A stretch of 64,000 nt of DNA from Cereibacter_A sp052244495 (GTDB taxonomy: Bacteria > Pseudomonadota > Alphaproteobacteria > Rhodobacterales > Rhodobacteraceae). Positions 54,030 to 63,745 of this stretch are shown here, piece after piece. Both the position numbers and the translations under genes were made by a program. Each line of letters starts with the position of its first letter. Within the stretch, counting starts at the first letter, position 1. Where the stretch lies: the NCBI GenBank assembly GCA_052244495.1, contig JBQPXH010000012.1; one strand, given 5' to 3'. The notes below the pieces were generated by a model. It did no database searches and had not been told where the DNA came from. It was given only the letters and a program-made list of their open reading frames with translations.

Positions 54030-55829
54030 ATGACCCAGCTCGACCTCATCCGCAACTTTTCGATCGTGGCCCATATCGACCACGGCAAATCCACCCTCGC
54101 CGACCGGCTGATCCAGCTGACAGGGACGGTGGCCGAGCGCGACATGAAGGCCCAGATCCTCGACTCGATGGAGATCGAGCGCGAGCGGGGCATCACCATC
54201 AAGGCCAACACGGTCCGGATCGAATATCCGGCGAAGGACGGCCGGACCTACATCCTGAACCTGATCGACACCCCCGGCCATGTCGACTTCGCCTACGAGG
54301 TCAGCCGGTCGATGCGCGCGGTCGAGGGCTCGCTGCTGGTGGTGGATGCGTCGCAGGGCGTCGAGGCGCAGACGCTGGCGAACGTCTATCAGGCGCTCGA
54401 CGCGGGGCACGAGATCGTTCCGGTGCTGAACAAGATCGACCTGCCCGCGGCCGAGCCTGACCGGGTCAGGACCCAGATCGAGGACGTGATCGGTCTGGAT
54501 GCGTCGGATGCGGTGCTCATCTCGGCAAAGTCGGGGCTCGGCATCCCCGAAGTGCTCGAAGCCATCGTGCATCGCCTGCCGGCGCCGAAGGGCGACCGGA
54601 ACGCGCCGCTCAAGGCGATGCTGGTGGACAGCTGGTATGACGCCTATCTCGGCGTCGTTGTCATGATCCGCGTGATGGACGGCGTGATCCGCAAGGGCGA
54701 CCGGGTCAAGATGATGCAGACGGGTGCCGTCTACGGCATCGACAGGCTCGCTGTGCTCAAGCCGCAGATGGTGGACATCGCCGAACTTGGACCGGGCGAG
54801 ATCGGCGTACTGACCGCCTCGATCAAGCAGGTGCGCGACACCCGCGTGGGCGATACGATCACGCACGAGAAGAAGGGCTGCGAGGCGCCGTTGCCCGGCT
54901 TCAAGCCCGCCCAGCCGGTGGTGTTCTGCGGCCTCTTCCCGGTCGACGCGAACGATTTCGAGGCGCTGCGAGAGGCGATCGAGAAGCTGGCACTGAACGA
55001 CGCCTCCTTCACCTACGAGATGGAGACCTCGGCGGCGCTGGGCTTCGGCTTCCGCTGCGGGTTCCTGGGGCTCCTCCATCTCGAGGTCGTGCGCGACCGG
55101 CTGGAGCGGGAATACGATCTGGACCTGATCACGACGGCGCCCTCGGTGGTCTACCAGATCTACATGAAGGACGAGACCGTGCAGGAACTGCACAACCCGA
55201 CCGACATGCCGGACCTGACCTATGTCGACCACATCGAGGAGCCGCGCATCCGGGCGACGATCATGGTGCCCGACGAATATCTCGGCGACGTGCTGAAGCT
55301 CTGCCAGGACCGGCGCGGCATCCAGCTGGATCTGAGCTACGCCGGCGCGCGCGCCATGGTGGTCTACGACCTGCCGCTGAACGAGGTGGTCTTCGACTTC
55401 TACGACCGGCTGAAGTCGGTGACCAAGGGCTACGCCAGCTTCGACTACCAGATCACCGGCTATCGCGAGGATTTCCTCGTCAAGATGTCGATCCTCGTGA
55501 ACGACGAGCCGGTGGATGCACTGTCAATGATGGTGCACCGCGACCGGGCCGACCTGCGCGGCCGGGCGATGGTCGAGAAGCTGAAGGAACTGATCCCCCG
55601 GCACATGTTCAAGATCCCGATTCAGGCCGCGATCGGAGGGCGGGTCATCGCACGCGAGACGATCTCGGCGATGCGCAAGGACGTGACGGCAAAGTGCTAT
55701 GGTGGCGACGCCACCCGGAAGCGCAAGCTTCTGGACAAGCAGAAGGCCGGCAAGAAGAAGATGCGCCAGTTCGGGAAGGTCGAGATCCCGCAGCAGGCCT
55801 TCATCAATGCGTTGAAGATGGACAACTGA
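54030..55829 (+). CDS. lepA: Elongation factor 4 (LepA)
   Basis: Ribosome-associated GTPase that helps translation under stress and in initiation or assembly. 599 residues. G1 AHIDHGKST at 13-21, G2/RGITIK near 51-56, G3 DTPGH near 79, G4 NKID near 132. The LepA-specific C-terminal domain is complete (KCYGGDATRKRKLL, KIPIQAAIGG). Start at 54030 (MTQLDLIRNF). Divergent from the RTX gene and followed by a GC hairpin. Confidence 0.97.
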   Translation: MTQLDLIRNFSIVAHIDHGKSTLADRLIQLTGTVAERDMKAQILDSMEIERERGITIKANTVRIEYPAKDGRTYILNLIDTPGHVDFAYEVSRSMRAVEGSLLVVDASQGVEAQTLANVYQALDAGHEIVPVLNKIDLPAAEPDRVRTQIEDVIGLDASDAVLISAKSGLGIPEVLEAIVHRLPAPKGDRNAPLKAMLVDSWYDAYLGVVVMIRVMDGVIRKGDRVKMMQTGAVYGIDRLAVLKPQMVDIAELGPGEIGVLTASIKQVRDTRVGDTITHEKKGCEAPLPGFKPAQPVVFCGLFPVDANDFEALREAIEKLALNDASFTYEMETSAALGFGFRCGFLGLLHLEVVRDRLEREYDLDLITTAPSVVYQIYMKDETVQELHNPTDMPDLTYVDHIEEPRIRATIMVPDEYLGDVLKLCQDRRGIQLDLSYAGARAMVVYDLPLNEVVFDFYDRLKSVTKGYASFDYQITGYREDFLVKMSILVNDEPVDALSMMVHRDRADLRGRAMVEKLKELIPRHMFKIPIQAAIGGRVIARETISAMRKDVTAKCYGGDATRKRKLLDKQKAGKKKMRQFGKVEIPQQAFINALKMDN

Positions 55830-55832
55830 AGC

Positions 55833-55862
55833 GGGGCGCGGCGCCGCCTGGCGCCGCGCCCC
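55833..55862 (+). terminator. GC hairpin after lepA
   Basis: Perfect 13-bp stem (GGGGCGCGGCGCC and complement) with a GCCT loop, 3 bp past the lepA stop. No T run follows. It is also near the end of the convergent entericidin-type gene. Confidence 0.6.
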
Positions 55863-55869
55863 CCGCGCC

Positions 55870-56013
55870 TTACATCCCCGCCTGTGTCTCGCGGGATTCC
55901 TCGCTGATGGCGCTGCCAGCAGCCGAGAGATCCTGGCCCGCACCCTCGACGGTCTCGCAAGCGGACAGTCCCATGAGGGCGAGCAGGGGGAGGAGAAGAA
56001 GGGATTTTTTCAT
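55870..56013 (-). CDS. Entericidin A/B-type small lipoprotein
   Basis: 47 residues. It reads MKKSLLLLPLLALMGLSAC, where LSAC is a lipobox with C19, followed by ETVEGAGQDLSAAG. This is the entericidin pattern (short lipoprotein, CxTVxGxGxD). Entericidins are membrane lipoproteins of toxin/antidote type in enteric bacteria and stress-linked in many alphaproteobacteria. GGAG lies eight bases before the ATG at 56013. A GGAAC-N17-CGTT element 29-54 bp upstream suggests general-stress sigma control. No second entericidin partner is adjacent. Confidence 0.9.
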   Translation of the reverse strand: MKKSLLLLPLLALMGLSACETVEGAGQDLSAAGSAISEESRETQAGM

Positions 56014-56041
56014 GCTGAAACTCCGTGGTTGCTTGGCCACG

Positions 56042-56067
56042 AACGCGCGGAACTGCCTCGGCGTTCC
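56042..56067 (-). promoter_or_regulatory. Candidate EcfG-type stress promoter of the entericidin gene
   Basis: On the minus strand: GGAAC, 17 bp, then CGTT, which fits the general stress (EcfG/PhyR) promoter of alphaproteobacteria. It would place the transcript start about 20-25 bp before the lipoprotein start codon. Confidence 0.6.
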
Positions 56068-56120
56068 CGATCTAATCCGCGCTTAATCCCTCGTTAATCG
56101 ACATGTGGCTTATTCGCCGC

Positions 56121-56317
56121 ATGACCCAGTTCGTCCTCGCCCTCTTCATGACGATCCTTGCAGCACTGGGCGCTGCGCCCCTGCTGGTGGCCGGCCGCGA
56201 CCTCGCGGCAGGGCCGCGGCCGCCGTCAGCCCGAGCCCGACATTTCGTGCTGGATTGCGCGCCTGCTCTTGCCTTGCGGCAGCGCCTGGGGATCAGGCGG
56301 CGTCCGGTCCCTTGATG
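56121..56317 (+). CDS. Doubtful short open frame with one hydrophobic segment
   Basis: 64 codons. The first 25 residues (MTQFVLALFMTILAALGAAP and on) read like a membrane segment, but the rest is Arg/Ala/Pro-rich like a shadow frame, and the end overlaps the convergent gene at 56293. No binding site stands out. It could equally be noncoding. Confidence 0.2.
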
Positions 56318-56484
56318 ACCAGGACCCAGAAGGCATAGATCCCGAGCAGCAGGAAGATGACGGCCCAGATCGGGTTGCCCAATGCGAAGAGTTCGACCCC
56401 GGACCAGGCGATCGGCAGGAGGCCGGTCAGCCAGCGGCGCCAGGCGGGGCGGAAGAACGGGTGGTTCGGATCGATCAGTTGCAT
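56293..56484 (-). CDS. Small two-helix membrane protein
   Basis: 63 residues. It begins MQLIDPNHPFFRPAWRRW, then two hydrophobic helices (about 19-36 and 38-57). The DPNHPFFRPxWRR opening is familiar from short Rhodobacterales membrane proteins of unknown function. The start at 56484 has a weak site. No partner is suggested. Confidence 0.75.
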   Translation of the reverse strand: MQLIDPNHPFFRPAWRRWLTGLLPIAWSGVELFALGNPIWAVIFLLLGIYAFWVLVIKGPDAA

Positions 56485-56893
56485 GAAGGAGAGCCTATCG
56501 CGAGCCTCCTCACAGCGGTAGCGCGATGTTGCCGCAGGGATGTGACAGGAAAGGCCGCAGGGGCACGCGTTCGACCAATGGAGCGAGCCTCGGAACCGCA
56601 AGGCACGCCGGCGACGGAAGCAGCGCGCCCTCGTGTCTGGGTGCGAGCCGCGTTGAGCATGGCGGCAGGGCCCGGAAGGCCCGGCGGACCCACGCGCATT
56701 GGGACAGCGGCCATGTCCGGTGTCCTGATGGTCGGCCGGTCTGGCGCGCCCTCGCGTATGGGGGCAAGCCTCTGGCTGGTGCTGGCGTTGCCTGCAGTGA
56801 AGGTTGCTGGGCCTGCGACCCCTCGTCGCTTCGCGGCGCTTGTGGCATGTGCCGGGCAGGCATAGGCTTTCTTCTGACGAGAGGAGACTGGAC
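56485..56893. other. Intergenic region of about 410 bp
   Basis: Between a minus-strand membrane protein start and the monooxygenase-like gene. Frames that open here are Arg/Ala/Pro-rich and look noncoding. I see no RNA-gene structure or repeat; only the GAGGAG site at its right end is interpretable. Confidence 0.4.
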
Positions 56894-57211
56894 ATGACCA
56901 AGATTGACCCGGCCTTCACCGGCCAGACGGTGATCACAACCTTCGAGATGACACCGGGCACCTGCGGAGACTTGCTGGATGAACTGCGGTCCGCAGTCGA
57001 CGGCTTCATCCGCCACCAGCCCGGCTTCATCTCAGCAAGCATCCATGTGAACGATGCCCAGACGCGGATCGCGAACTACTCCCAATGGGAAAGGCGGGAG
57101 GATTTCCAGGCCATGTTGCGCGCGCCCGAGATGCGCGAGCGGACACGGCGCTTCGCCGAACTCTGCCGGAGCTTCGAGCCGGTGATGTATGAGGTGGTGG
57201 CGGGATTCTGA
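56894..57211 (+). CDS. Antibiotic biosynthesis monooxygenase (ABM) domain protein
   Basis: 105 residues, a single ABM/dimeric alpha-beta barrel domain. The pattern includes PGFISASIHVNDAQTRIANYSQWERREDFQ-type sequence (about 43-72), where the strand, the NYSQW segment and the following helix are typical. Such proteins may be small quinone monooxygenases, haem-handling enzymes or of unknown function. GAGGAG fixes the start. The next gene is 127 bp downstream. Confidence 0.82.
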   Translation: MTKIDPAFTGQTVITTFEMTPGTCGDLLDELRSAVDGFIRHQPGFISASIHVNDAQTRIANYSQWERREDFQAMLRAPEMRERTRRFAELCRSFEPVMYEVVAGF

Positions 57212-57338
57212 GCCATCGGAGGCTGACCTCCGGCGCACTTCTGGCGCGGCCTGGCCGAGCCTGTGCTGCCCGATCTTGCCGCTGCCACGGACCCGGCCGG
57301 CGCTTGCCGCGTTCTGATGGCAACCAGGGGAGAAGATC

Positions 57339-57611
57339 ATGGAAGACGTCATCCAAGGCATCGGCGTGGTGGGAGTCGTGGTGCTGGCCCTCGTCGGGCT
57401 GCTCGCCGGCTGGCTCGCGAGCTACGTCTCGGGCGGGCGGCATCGCGGGCGCTACATGCTGATCGGCCTTGCGGGCGCGCTCGCCGCGCCCTTCCTGCTG
57501 ATCGCGCTGGGGGTGACGGTGCTGGCCGCCTCGGGCCTGGTCGCGATGATCGTGGCAGCCCTGATCGGGGCGGTCATCGTGCTCCTGATCGCGAGGCTGA
57601 TCCTGGACTGA
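57339..57611 (+). CDS. Small membrane protein resembling the GlsB/YeaQ/YmgE group
   Basis: 90 residues, nearly all membrane: three helices at about 7-28, 39-58 and 62-88. GLLAGWLASYVSGG near 20-33 followed by a Gly-rich helix resembles transglycosylase-associated (GlsB) proteins, though the match is loose. GGGGAGAAGATC before the ATG supports the start. Role unknown; the group is often stress induced. Confidence 0.7.
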   Translation: MEDVIQGIGVVGVVVLALVGLLAGWLASYVSGGRHRGRYMLIGLAGALAAPFLLIALGVTVLAASGLVAMIVAALIGAVIVLLIARLILD

Positions 57612-57620
57612 CCCTGGCGG

Positions 57621-58346
57621 TCAGAAATCGAGCCACATCCCGAGCTTCAGCGCAGGTTCCGAGCGTCCGCTCACGGGAAGGATCAGGCCGAGTTCGAGCT
57701 TGACCGGCTCGCGAAGGTCGTAGACCAGCGACGTCGCGAGCCGGCTCTCCAGCCCGGCCTCTCGGCCGTAATCCAGTTGCAGTTGCCCGATCAGCATCAG
57801 CCGGTCCCGGGGCTTGAGTCCGACCGTCAGTTCGGCCTTTCCGCTCGTCTCGGGCACGAGATAGGTGTAGGTGGCAACCGTCTGAGCATTGAGTTCCTGC
57901 GAGAACGTCACGTCTCGCGCGGCAATGATGGCCCGCGCCTCGGCAGCGAGCCAGCCGGGCCCGAAGCGGGTCGTCACGCCGCGCCCCCATCCGCCGCCCA
58001 CCTGCAGGAGGGGCGACGCCTTGCCGGCGATGAAGCTTGCTCCGACCCCTGCGGATGCAGCGATCCGGTGCGGCCCGCGTTCCCACGCCTTCTGCGCCCA
58101 GAGGATCAGCTTGCCGTCGCCGCCGCCGGACATGCCGCCATCGAGCCCGAGGGTGATGCGTGGGGTGAATCCGTATTCCGCCCACAGGCCCGTCCAGCTG
58201 TCGCTCGCGGCATCCTGCTGGTGCGAGATCGTCAGGAACAGGCTGCCCTCCTCGCGCGCCCAGGGACCGCTGGCGGCAGGCGAGGCGCAAAGTGCCGCTC
58301 CGGCCAGGGCCGCGAGCCCGAGAAGGCGCATGAGAGCGCTGCACAT
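57621..58346 (-). CDS. Putative outer-membrane beta-barrel protein
   Basis: 241 residues. Signal peptide to about residue 26 (cut near ASG). The mature sequence is made of alternating amphipathic strands (LFLTISHQQ, TLGLDGGMS, LQLDYGREAG and others) and ends in KLGMWLDF, with the terminal phenylalanine usual for barrels handled by BAM. No ligand motif is seen. The ATG at 58346 may be replaced by that at 58331 (MRLLGLAAL). It is 114 bp downstream of uvrB on the same strand... the uvrB stop lies at 58461. Confidence 0.65.
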   Translation of the reverse strand: MCSALMRLLGLAALAGAALCASPAASGPWAREEGSLFLTISHQQDAASDSWTGLWAEYGFTPRITLGLDGGMSGGGDGKLILWAQKAWERGPHRIAASAGVGASFIAGKASPLLQVGGGWGRGVTTRFGPGWLAAEARAIIAARDVTFSQELNAQTVATYTYLVPETSGKAELTVGLKPRDRLMLIGQLQLDYGREAGLESRLATSLVYDLREPVKLELGLILPVSGRSEPALKLGMWLDF

Positions 58347-58460
58347 GGATCGACCCTCCGAACCCGCGCAGCCTGCTCCCCACAGGGTTAACGGCCAGTT
58401 AAGGAAGGTGATCCGAGGCAGATGCCGTCGCGAACCGTTCTGCTTTCGTGCAGCCGCGCC

Positions 58461-60644
<2,184 letters not shown>

Positions 60645-60671
60645 GATGATTCCCCTCGGCCGCTTAGATTT

Positions 60672-60686
60672 GATCCGTTTTTGTTC
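60672..60686 (-). promoter_or_regulatory. uvrB: Weak LexA-box-like element upstream of uvrB
   Basis: Reads GAAC-N7-GATC on the minus strand, one mismatch from GAAC-N7-GAAC, 28-42 bp before the uvrB start. SOS control of uvr genes is plausible but the match is imperfect. Confidence 0.3.
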
Positions 60687-60899
60687 GCAAACAAGAGAGC
60701 GACGGCGCTTCTTTACCGCCCGTTAAGGCTTCCGGGGTAGAAGCAGGGGGCAAGCAGCAGAACGCTGTCGGTCGGTTGCACCACACCCCCCACCCACCCC
60801 TCCCGTGATTGACCGACAGCCGCTTGCCATGCGGTCTGCGGGTCTTGATCTGCGTCGGAAAAGCCGCCAATAAACAGAGCATCTGTGAGGGAGCTTTCC

Positions 60900-61211
60900 A
60901 TGCGCGCGCGTATCTACCAGCCAGCCCGAAATGCCATGCAGTCCGGCACCGGCAAGGCGAGGGGCTGGGTGCTCGTATTCGAAAGCCGGGAGGCTCGCGA
61001 CATCGATCCGCTGATGGGCTGGACCTCTTCGGCCGATACGCAGAATCAGGTCGTGCTGCATTTCGACAGCCGGGAGGCCGCCCTCGACTATGCGAAGGCG
61101 CATCGCATCGAGGTGGAAGTGACGGAGCCGAAGGCCCGGAAGGCGAATGTGCGCCCTCGCGGCTATGGCGAGAACTTCGCCACGGATCGTCGCGGCGCCT
61201 GGACCCACTGA
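60900..61211 (+). CDS. NADH dehydrogenase complex I accessory subunit, NDUFS4 type
   Basis: 103 residues. It matches the ETC complex I subunit family (PF04800), the bacterial relative of the mitochondrial 18-kDa AQDQ subunit NDUFS4. RIYQPARNAMQSG at 4-16, then WVLVFESRE at 23-31, GWTSS at 40-44 and YGENFATDRRGAWTH at the end are hallmarks. It should bind the matrix-arm side of NDH-1 and stabilise it. GAGGGAG precedes the ATG at 60900. Encoded alone, away from the nuo cluster, divergent from uvrB. Confidence 0.92.
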   Translation: MRARIYQPARNAMQSGTGKARGWVLVFESREARDIDPLMGWTSSADTQNQVVLHFDSREAALDYAKAHRIEVEVTEPKARKANVRPRGYGENFATDRRGAWTH

Positions 61212-61248
61212 CCGCGACGGCGATCGATCTGCAGGATGCAGCGGCGGC

Positions 61249-61866
61249 TTACCCGGGCCTGCGCGCGACGATATAGCGGCCGTGGGTGCTTTTGCCGAAG
61301 CTGCGATCGCAATCCACGGACAGGCCAGCGTCGGCGATGGCGGCTCGCAGCTCGTCCACGTGAAGATTGCGTGCCGGAGGGAAGAAGCCCAGAGCACGAA
61401 GCACCGGGAAAAGCATCCGCATCTTCAGCGCCATGTCGCCGAAGCACCAGGTCTTGCTGATCAGCAGACCGCCCGGCCTGAGGTTGTCGTGGATGGCTGC
61501 GAGCAGGGCGGGCAGATCCTCCGCCAGATGGAGGATGTGGAAGGCGCAGATCGCGTCGAAAGGTCCGTCATCGAAGGCCGCCGACGCTTCTGCCTGCCGG
61601 AAGCGGACGCTCGCGGGCGCCTCACGCCCGCGCGCGATCCTCACCATCTCGGGCGAGAAGTCCGTGCCTGTCCACTCGGCCACGGCGCCTCCGCACCGGA
61701 TGGCAGTCGTGCCCGTTCCGCAACCGATCTCGAGCACCCGGTCGGTTGGCTTGAGCCGCGCCCTGACATCGGCCAGCGTGGCTTCGTATGCCTCCTCGTC
61801 CCGGACGGGCCGTGCCGCGTAGCGGTCGGCGACCCTGTCCCAGAACCGGCGTCCCTCGCTCTCCAT
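61249..61866 (-). CDS. Class I SAM-dependent methyltransferase
   Basis: 205 residues. Motif I VLEIGCGTGTTA near 45-56 binds S-adenosylmethionine; the acidic residue in WTGTDFSPEM near 67-74 and LRPGGLLISK near 128 complete the Rossmann pattern. Related to UbiE-like and small-molecule methyltransferases; substrate unknown. GGGGAGATT precedes the ATG at 61866. Divergent from the GNAT gene. Confidence 0.85.
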   Translation of the reverse strand: MESEGRRFWDRVADRYAARPVRDEEAYEATLADVRARLKPTDRVLEIGCGTGTTAIRCGGAVAEWTGTDFSPEMVRIARGREAPASVRFRQAEASAAFDDGPFDAICAFHILHLAEDLPALLAAIHDNLRPGGLLISKTWCFGDMALKMRMLFPVLRALGFFPPARNLHVDELRAAIADAGLSVDCDRSFGKSTHGRYIVARRPG

Positions 61867-62104
61867 GCCAATCTCCCCTGTGCCTCGTCGCCAGACTGCA
61901 CCCTCACCGCAGGAACGGCGCTGCGACAGGACGTCGTTCTCCCTCGTTCCCTTGCCGTTCGCCCCTCGACCGAGCTGGGGAGCACGTATCCGTCCCCAAC
62001 CCGGGCCAAGCGACGGGATCTCCCGGCAGCACAGGGCCGCTCTTGGAGGCCCATGCGTTTCGTGCCATGGATCGGCGAAGCCAGAAGGAGGCCGGCGCCC
62101 CAAG

Positions 62105-62578
62105 ATGCCGCTGCACGCCACACCCATTATCCGGCGCGACGATCCACTGTCGCCCGAGTTCCAGCCGCTTTTCGATCGCCACCTGAAGCTCATGCGCGAG
62201 ACCTCTCCTCCCGAGAGCGTCCATGCGCTCGATCCGGGAGATCTGGCGTCGCCCGGCGTCTCGTTCTTCGGGCTTCGTCTCGGCAATGCGCTGGTCGGTA
62301 TGGGAGCCTTCAAGGCAATCGACGCGACCCATGCCGAAATCAAGTCGATGCATGTCCTGTCGGAAGCACGCGGTGCGGGCCTCGCGGCCCTGCTGCTCGA
62401 GCATCTCCTGCGCGAAGCCCGTGCCGCCGGTTTCACCCGCATGAGCCTGGAGACCGGGGTGGAGCCCGCCTTCACCGCGGCTCGGTCGCTCTACGAGCGC
62501 GCGGGCTTCGACATCTGCGCGCCTTTCGAGGGCTACTGCGAGGATCCGAACAGCGTCTTCATGACCCGCAGTCTCTGA
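62105..62578 (+). CDS. GNAT family N-acetyltransferase
   Basis: 157 residues. The acetyl-CoA loop is EARGAGLAALLLEHLL near 87-102, after a strand with EIKSMHVLSE, and the fold ends ARSLYERAGFDICAPF near 125-140. Substrate unknown; the closest style is PhnO/ElaA-like or YhbS-like acetylases. Start at 62105 (MPLHATPIIRRDD); an upstream GGAGG is 14 bases away, so the exact start is moderately certain. The gene ends 41 bp before tRNA-Arg. Confidence 0.85.
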   Translation: MPLHATPIIRRDDPLSPEFQPLFDRHLKLMRETSPPESVHALDPGDLASPGVSFFGLRLGNALVGMGAFKAIDATHAEIKSMHVLSEARGAGLAALLLEHLLREARAAGFTRMSLETGVEPAFTAARSLYERAGFDICAPFEGYCEDPNSVFMTRSL

Positions 62579-62619
62579 CCCCTTGCACGGCCCCGCGCGC
62601 TGGCGCAAAAGGACGGTGG

Positions 62620-62696
62620 GGGCCCATAGCTCAACTGGATAGAGCAGCCGACTTCTAATCGGCAGGCTGAGGGTTCGAGTCCTTCTGGGCCCGCCA
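62620..62696 (+). tRNA. tRNA-Arg (anticodon UCU)
   Basis: 77 nucleotides including an encoded CCA. Acceptor stem GGGCCCA/TGGGCCC is perfect. D arm GCTC/GAGC; anticodon stem GCCGA/TCGGC with loop CTTCTAA gives UCU, reading AGA and AGG. T arm carries GGTTCGAGTCC with one G-T pair. It is intact and lies right beside the mobile remnant, whose insertion did not disturb it. Confidence 0.95.
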
Positions 62697-62712
62697 GATC
62701 GCCTGTGCTTGT

Positions 62713-62782
62713 TGTCAGGGGGGCATAAGTGTGCGCAAAACGGCTGTTTCTCGTGCGCACCCCTGTCAAGCATTTTTGCAAC
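62713..62782 (+). repeat. Candidate transposon end with TGTCA and repeated GTGCGCA
   Basis: 16 bp past the tRNA lies TGTCAGGGGGGC, then GTGCGCA at 62731 and again at 62753 (22-bp period), and a second TGTCA at 62764. Elements using TniA/TniB/TniQ begin with TGTCA and carry spaced repeats for the transposase. The sequence drops in GC here. A direct terminal partner is not in the window. Confidence 0.4.
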
Positions 62783-62895
62783 TCGGCGGCGAAGCATCGT
62801 AAGATATTGAATAGTCTTGATTACCGTCAAAAAGGCTGAGCTTCACCAAGGTCCGTCGATCTGCCACCGCACGCTGACGCTGTCACCACTGGCCG

Positions 62896-63745
62896 TCATC
62901 TCAACGCCCACAGAACCTCGGACCTGAGGTAGACCGGACCGATATCCTCACCTTCCGGAGAGAACCTCTCGACGCGGGATTCGGCCAGCCGGGTCCGGAT
63001 CGTAGCCCTGTGCTGCCCGGTTTCCTCGGAAAGCGCCGTCAGGGTCACGAAGCGTTGGTGGAACGCGGAGATCTCGGCCGGGCCGAGAAAGTGCTGCAGA
63101 CGGTGCGTTCGGGGTTCATGTCCCGGGCGGCCGGAACGTGCCCGGCTTCGATCAGGGCGAGGAAATGGCCGTTGTCGCGCAAGCCCACGGATCGGCCGAA
63201 TTCGGCAGCGGGCACCATTTTCTTTGCACATGCATCCGCGCGCGGTCCCGGTTCGCGCGATCGCTGCAGTCGTTCGACGTCGCGCTTGAGGACCACGATC
63301 CCGTGAAACCCGAAGATGCCGACCTGCTGGCCTACCGCAAGCCGCTGGGCATGGATGGCTTCAATCAGCTCGGTCAATCTGATCCTTGTGCGCTTCCGCG
63401 ACAGAAGCAGCGTCTCCCATTCGTCGTCGTCCTCGGCCACGTCGACGGCGCCGGCCTGCAGATCGGCAAGGAGTGCCAGACCGTCCGAGACACGCCACGG
63501 GTTCTTGACCTTCGCGACGCGGGTGCGCGGCACCAGAATCTCTTCCTTGTCCAGGGCTACGAGCTCGCGCTTGGTCGCCCCGATCGCCTCGCGCATCGCG
63601 ATGGGTCCGACGAGGGTCGGGATTTCCGCGAGAAGGGCGGCATGCTTCTGCGCGTCGAACACGCGGCGGCTGAGCGGCCGTTCGTCGTGGTCCGGGAGAG
63701 CGCCCGCCTCGACCAGGAACTGTCCGATGACTTCGGGGCCGATGC
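62896..63745 (-). pseudogene. TniQ-like protein gene, truncated by IS5 and frameshifted
   Basis: Remnant reading leftwards. The first part (from 63745 to about 63115) is frame A with KRELVALDKEEILVPRTRV and a GHFLALIEAGHVPAARDMNP segment; then the frame moves by one base at a CCCC run (63111-63114) and continues as THRLQHFLGPAEISAF to EVLWALR at 62896. Joined, it reads like the C-terminal half of a TniQ-family or similar DNA-binding protein. The N-terminal part is lost at the IS junction at 63745; the apparent MNPVSPFVQQNR opening is IS sequence. No function is expected. The family call is tentative. Confidence 0.6.
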
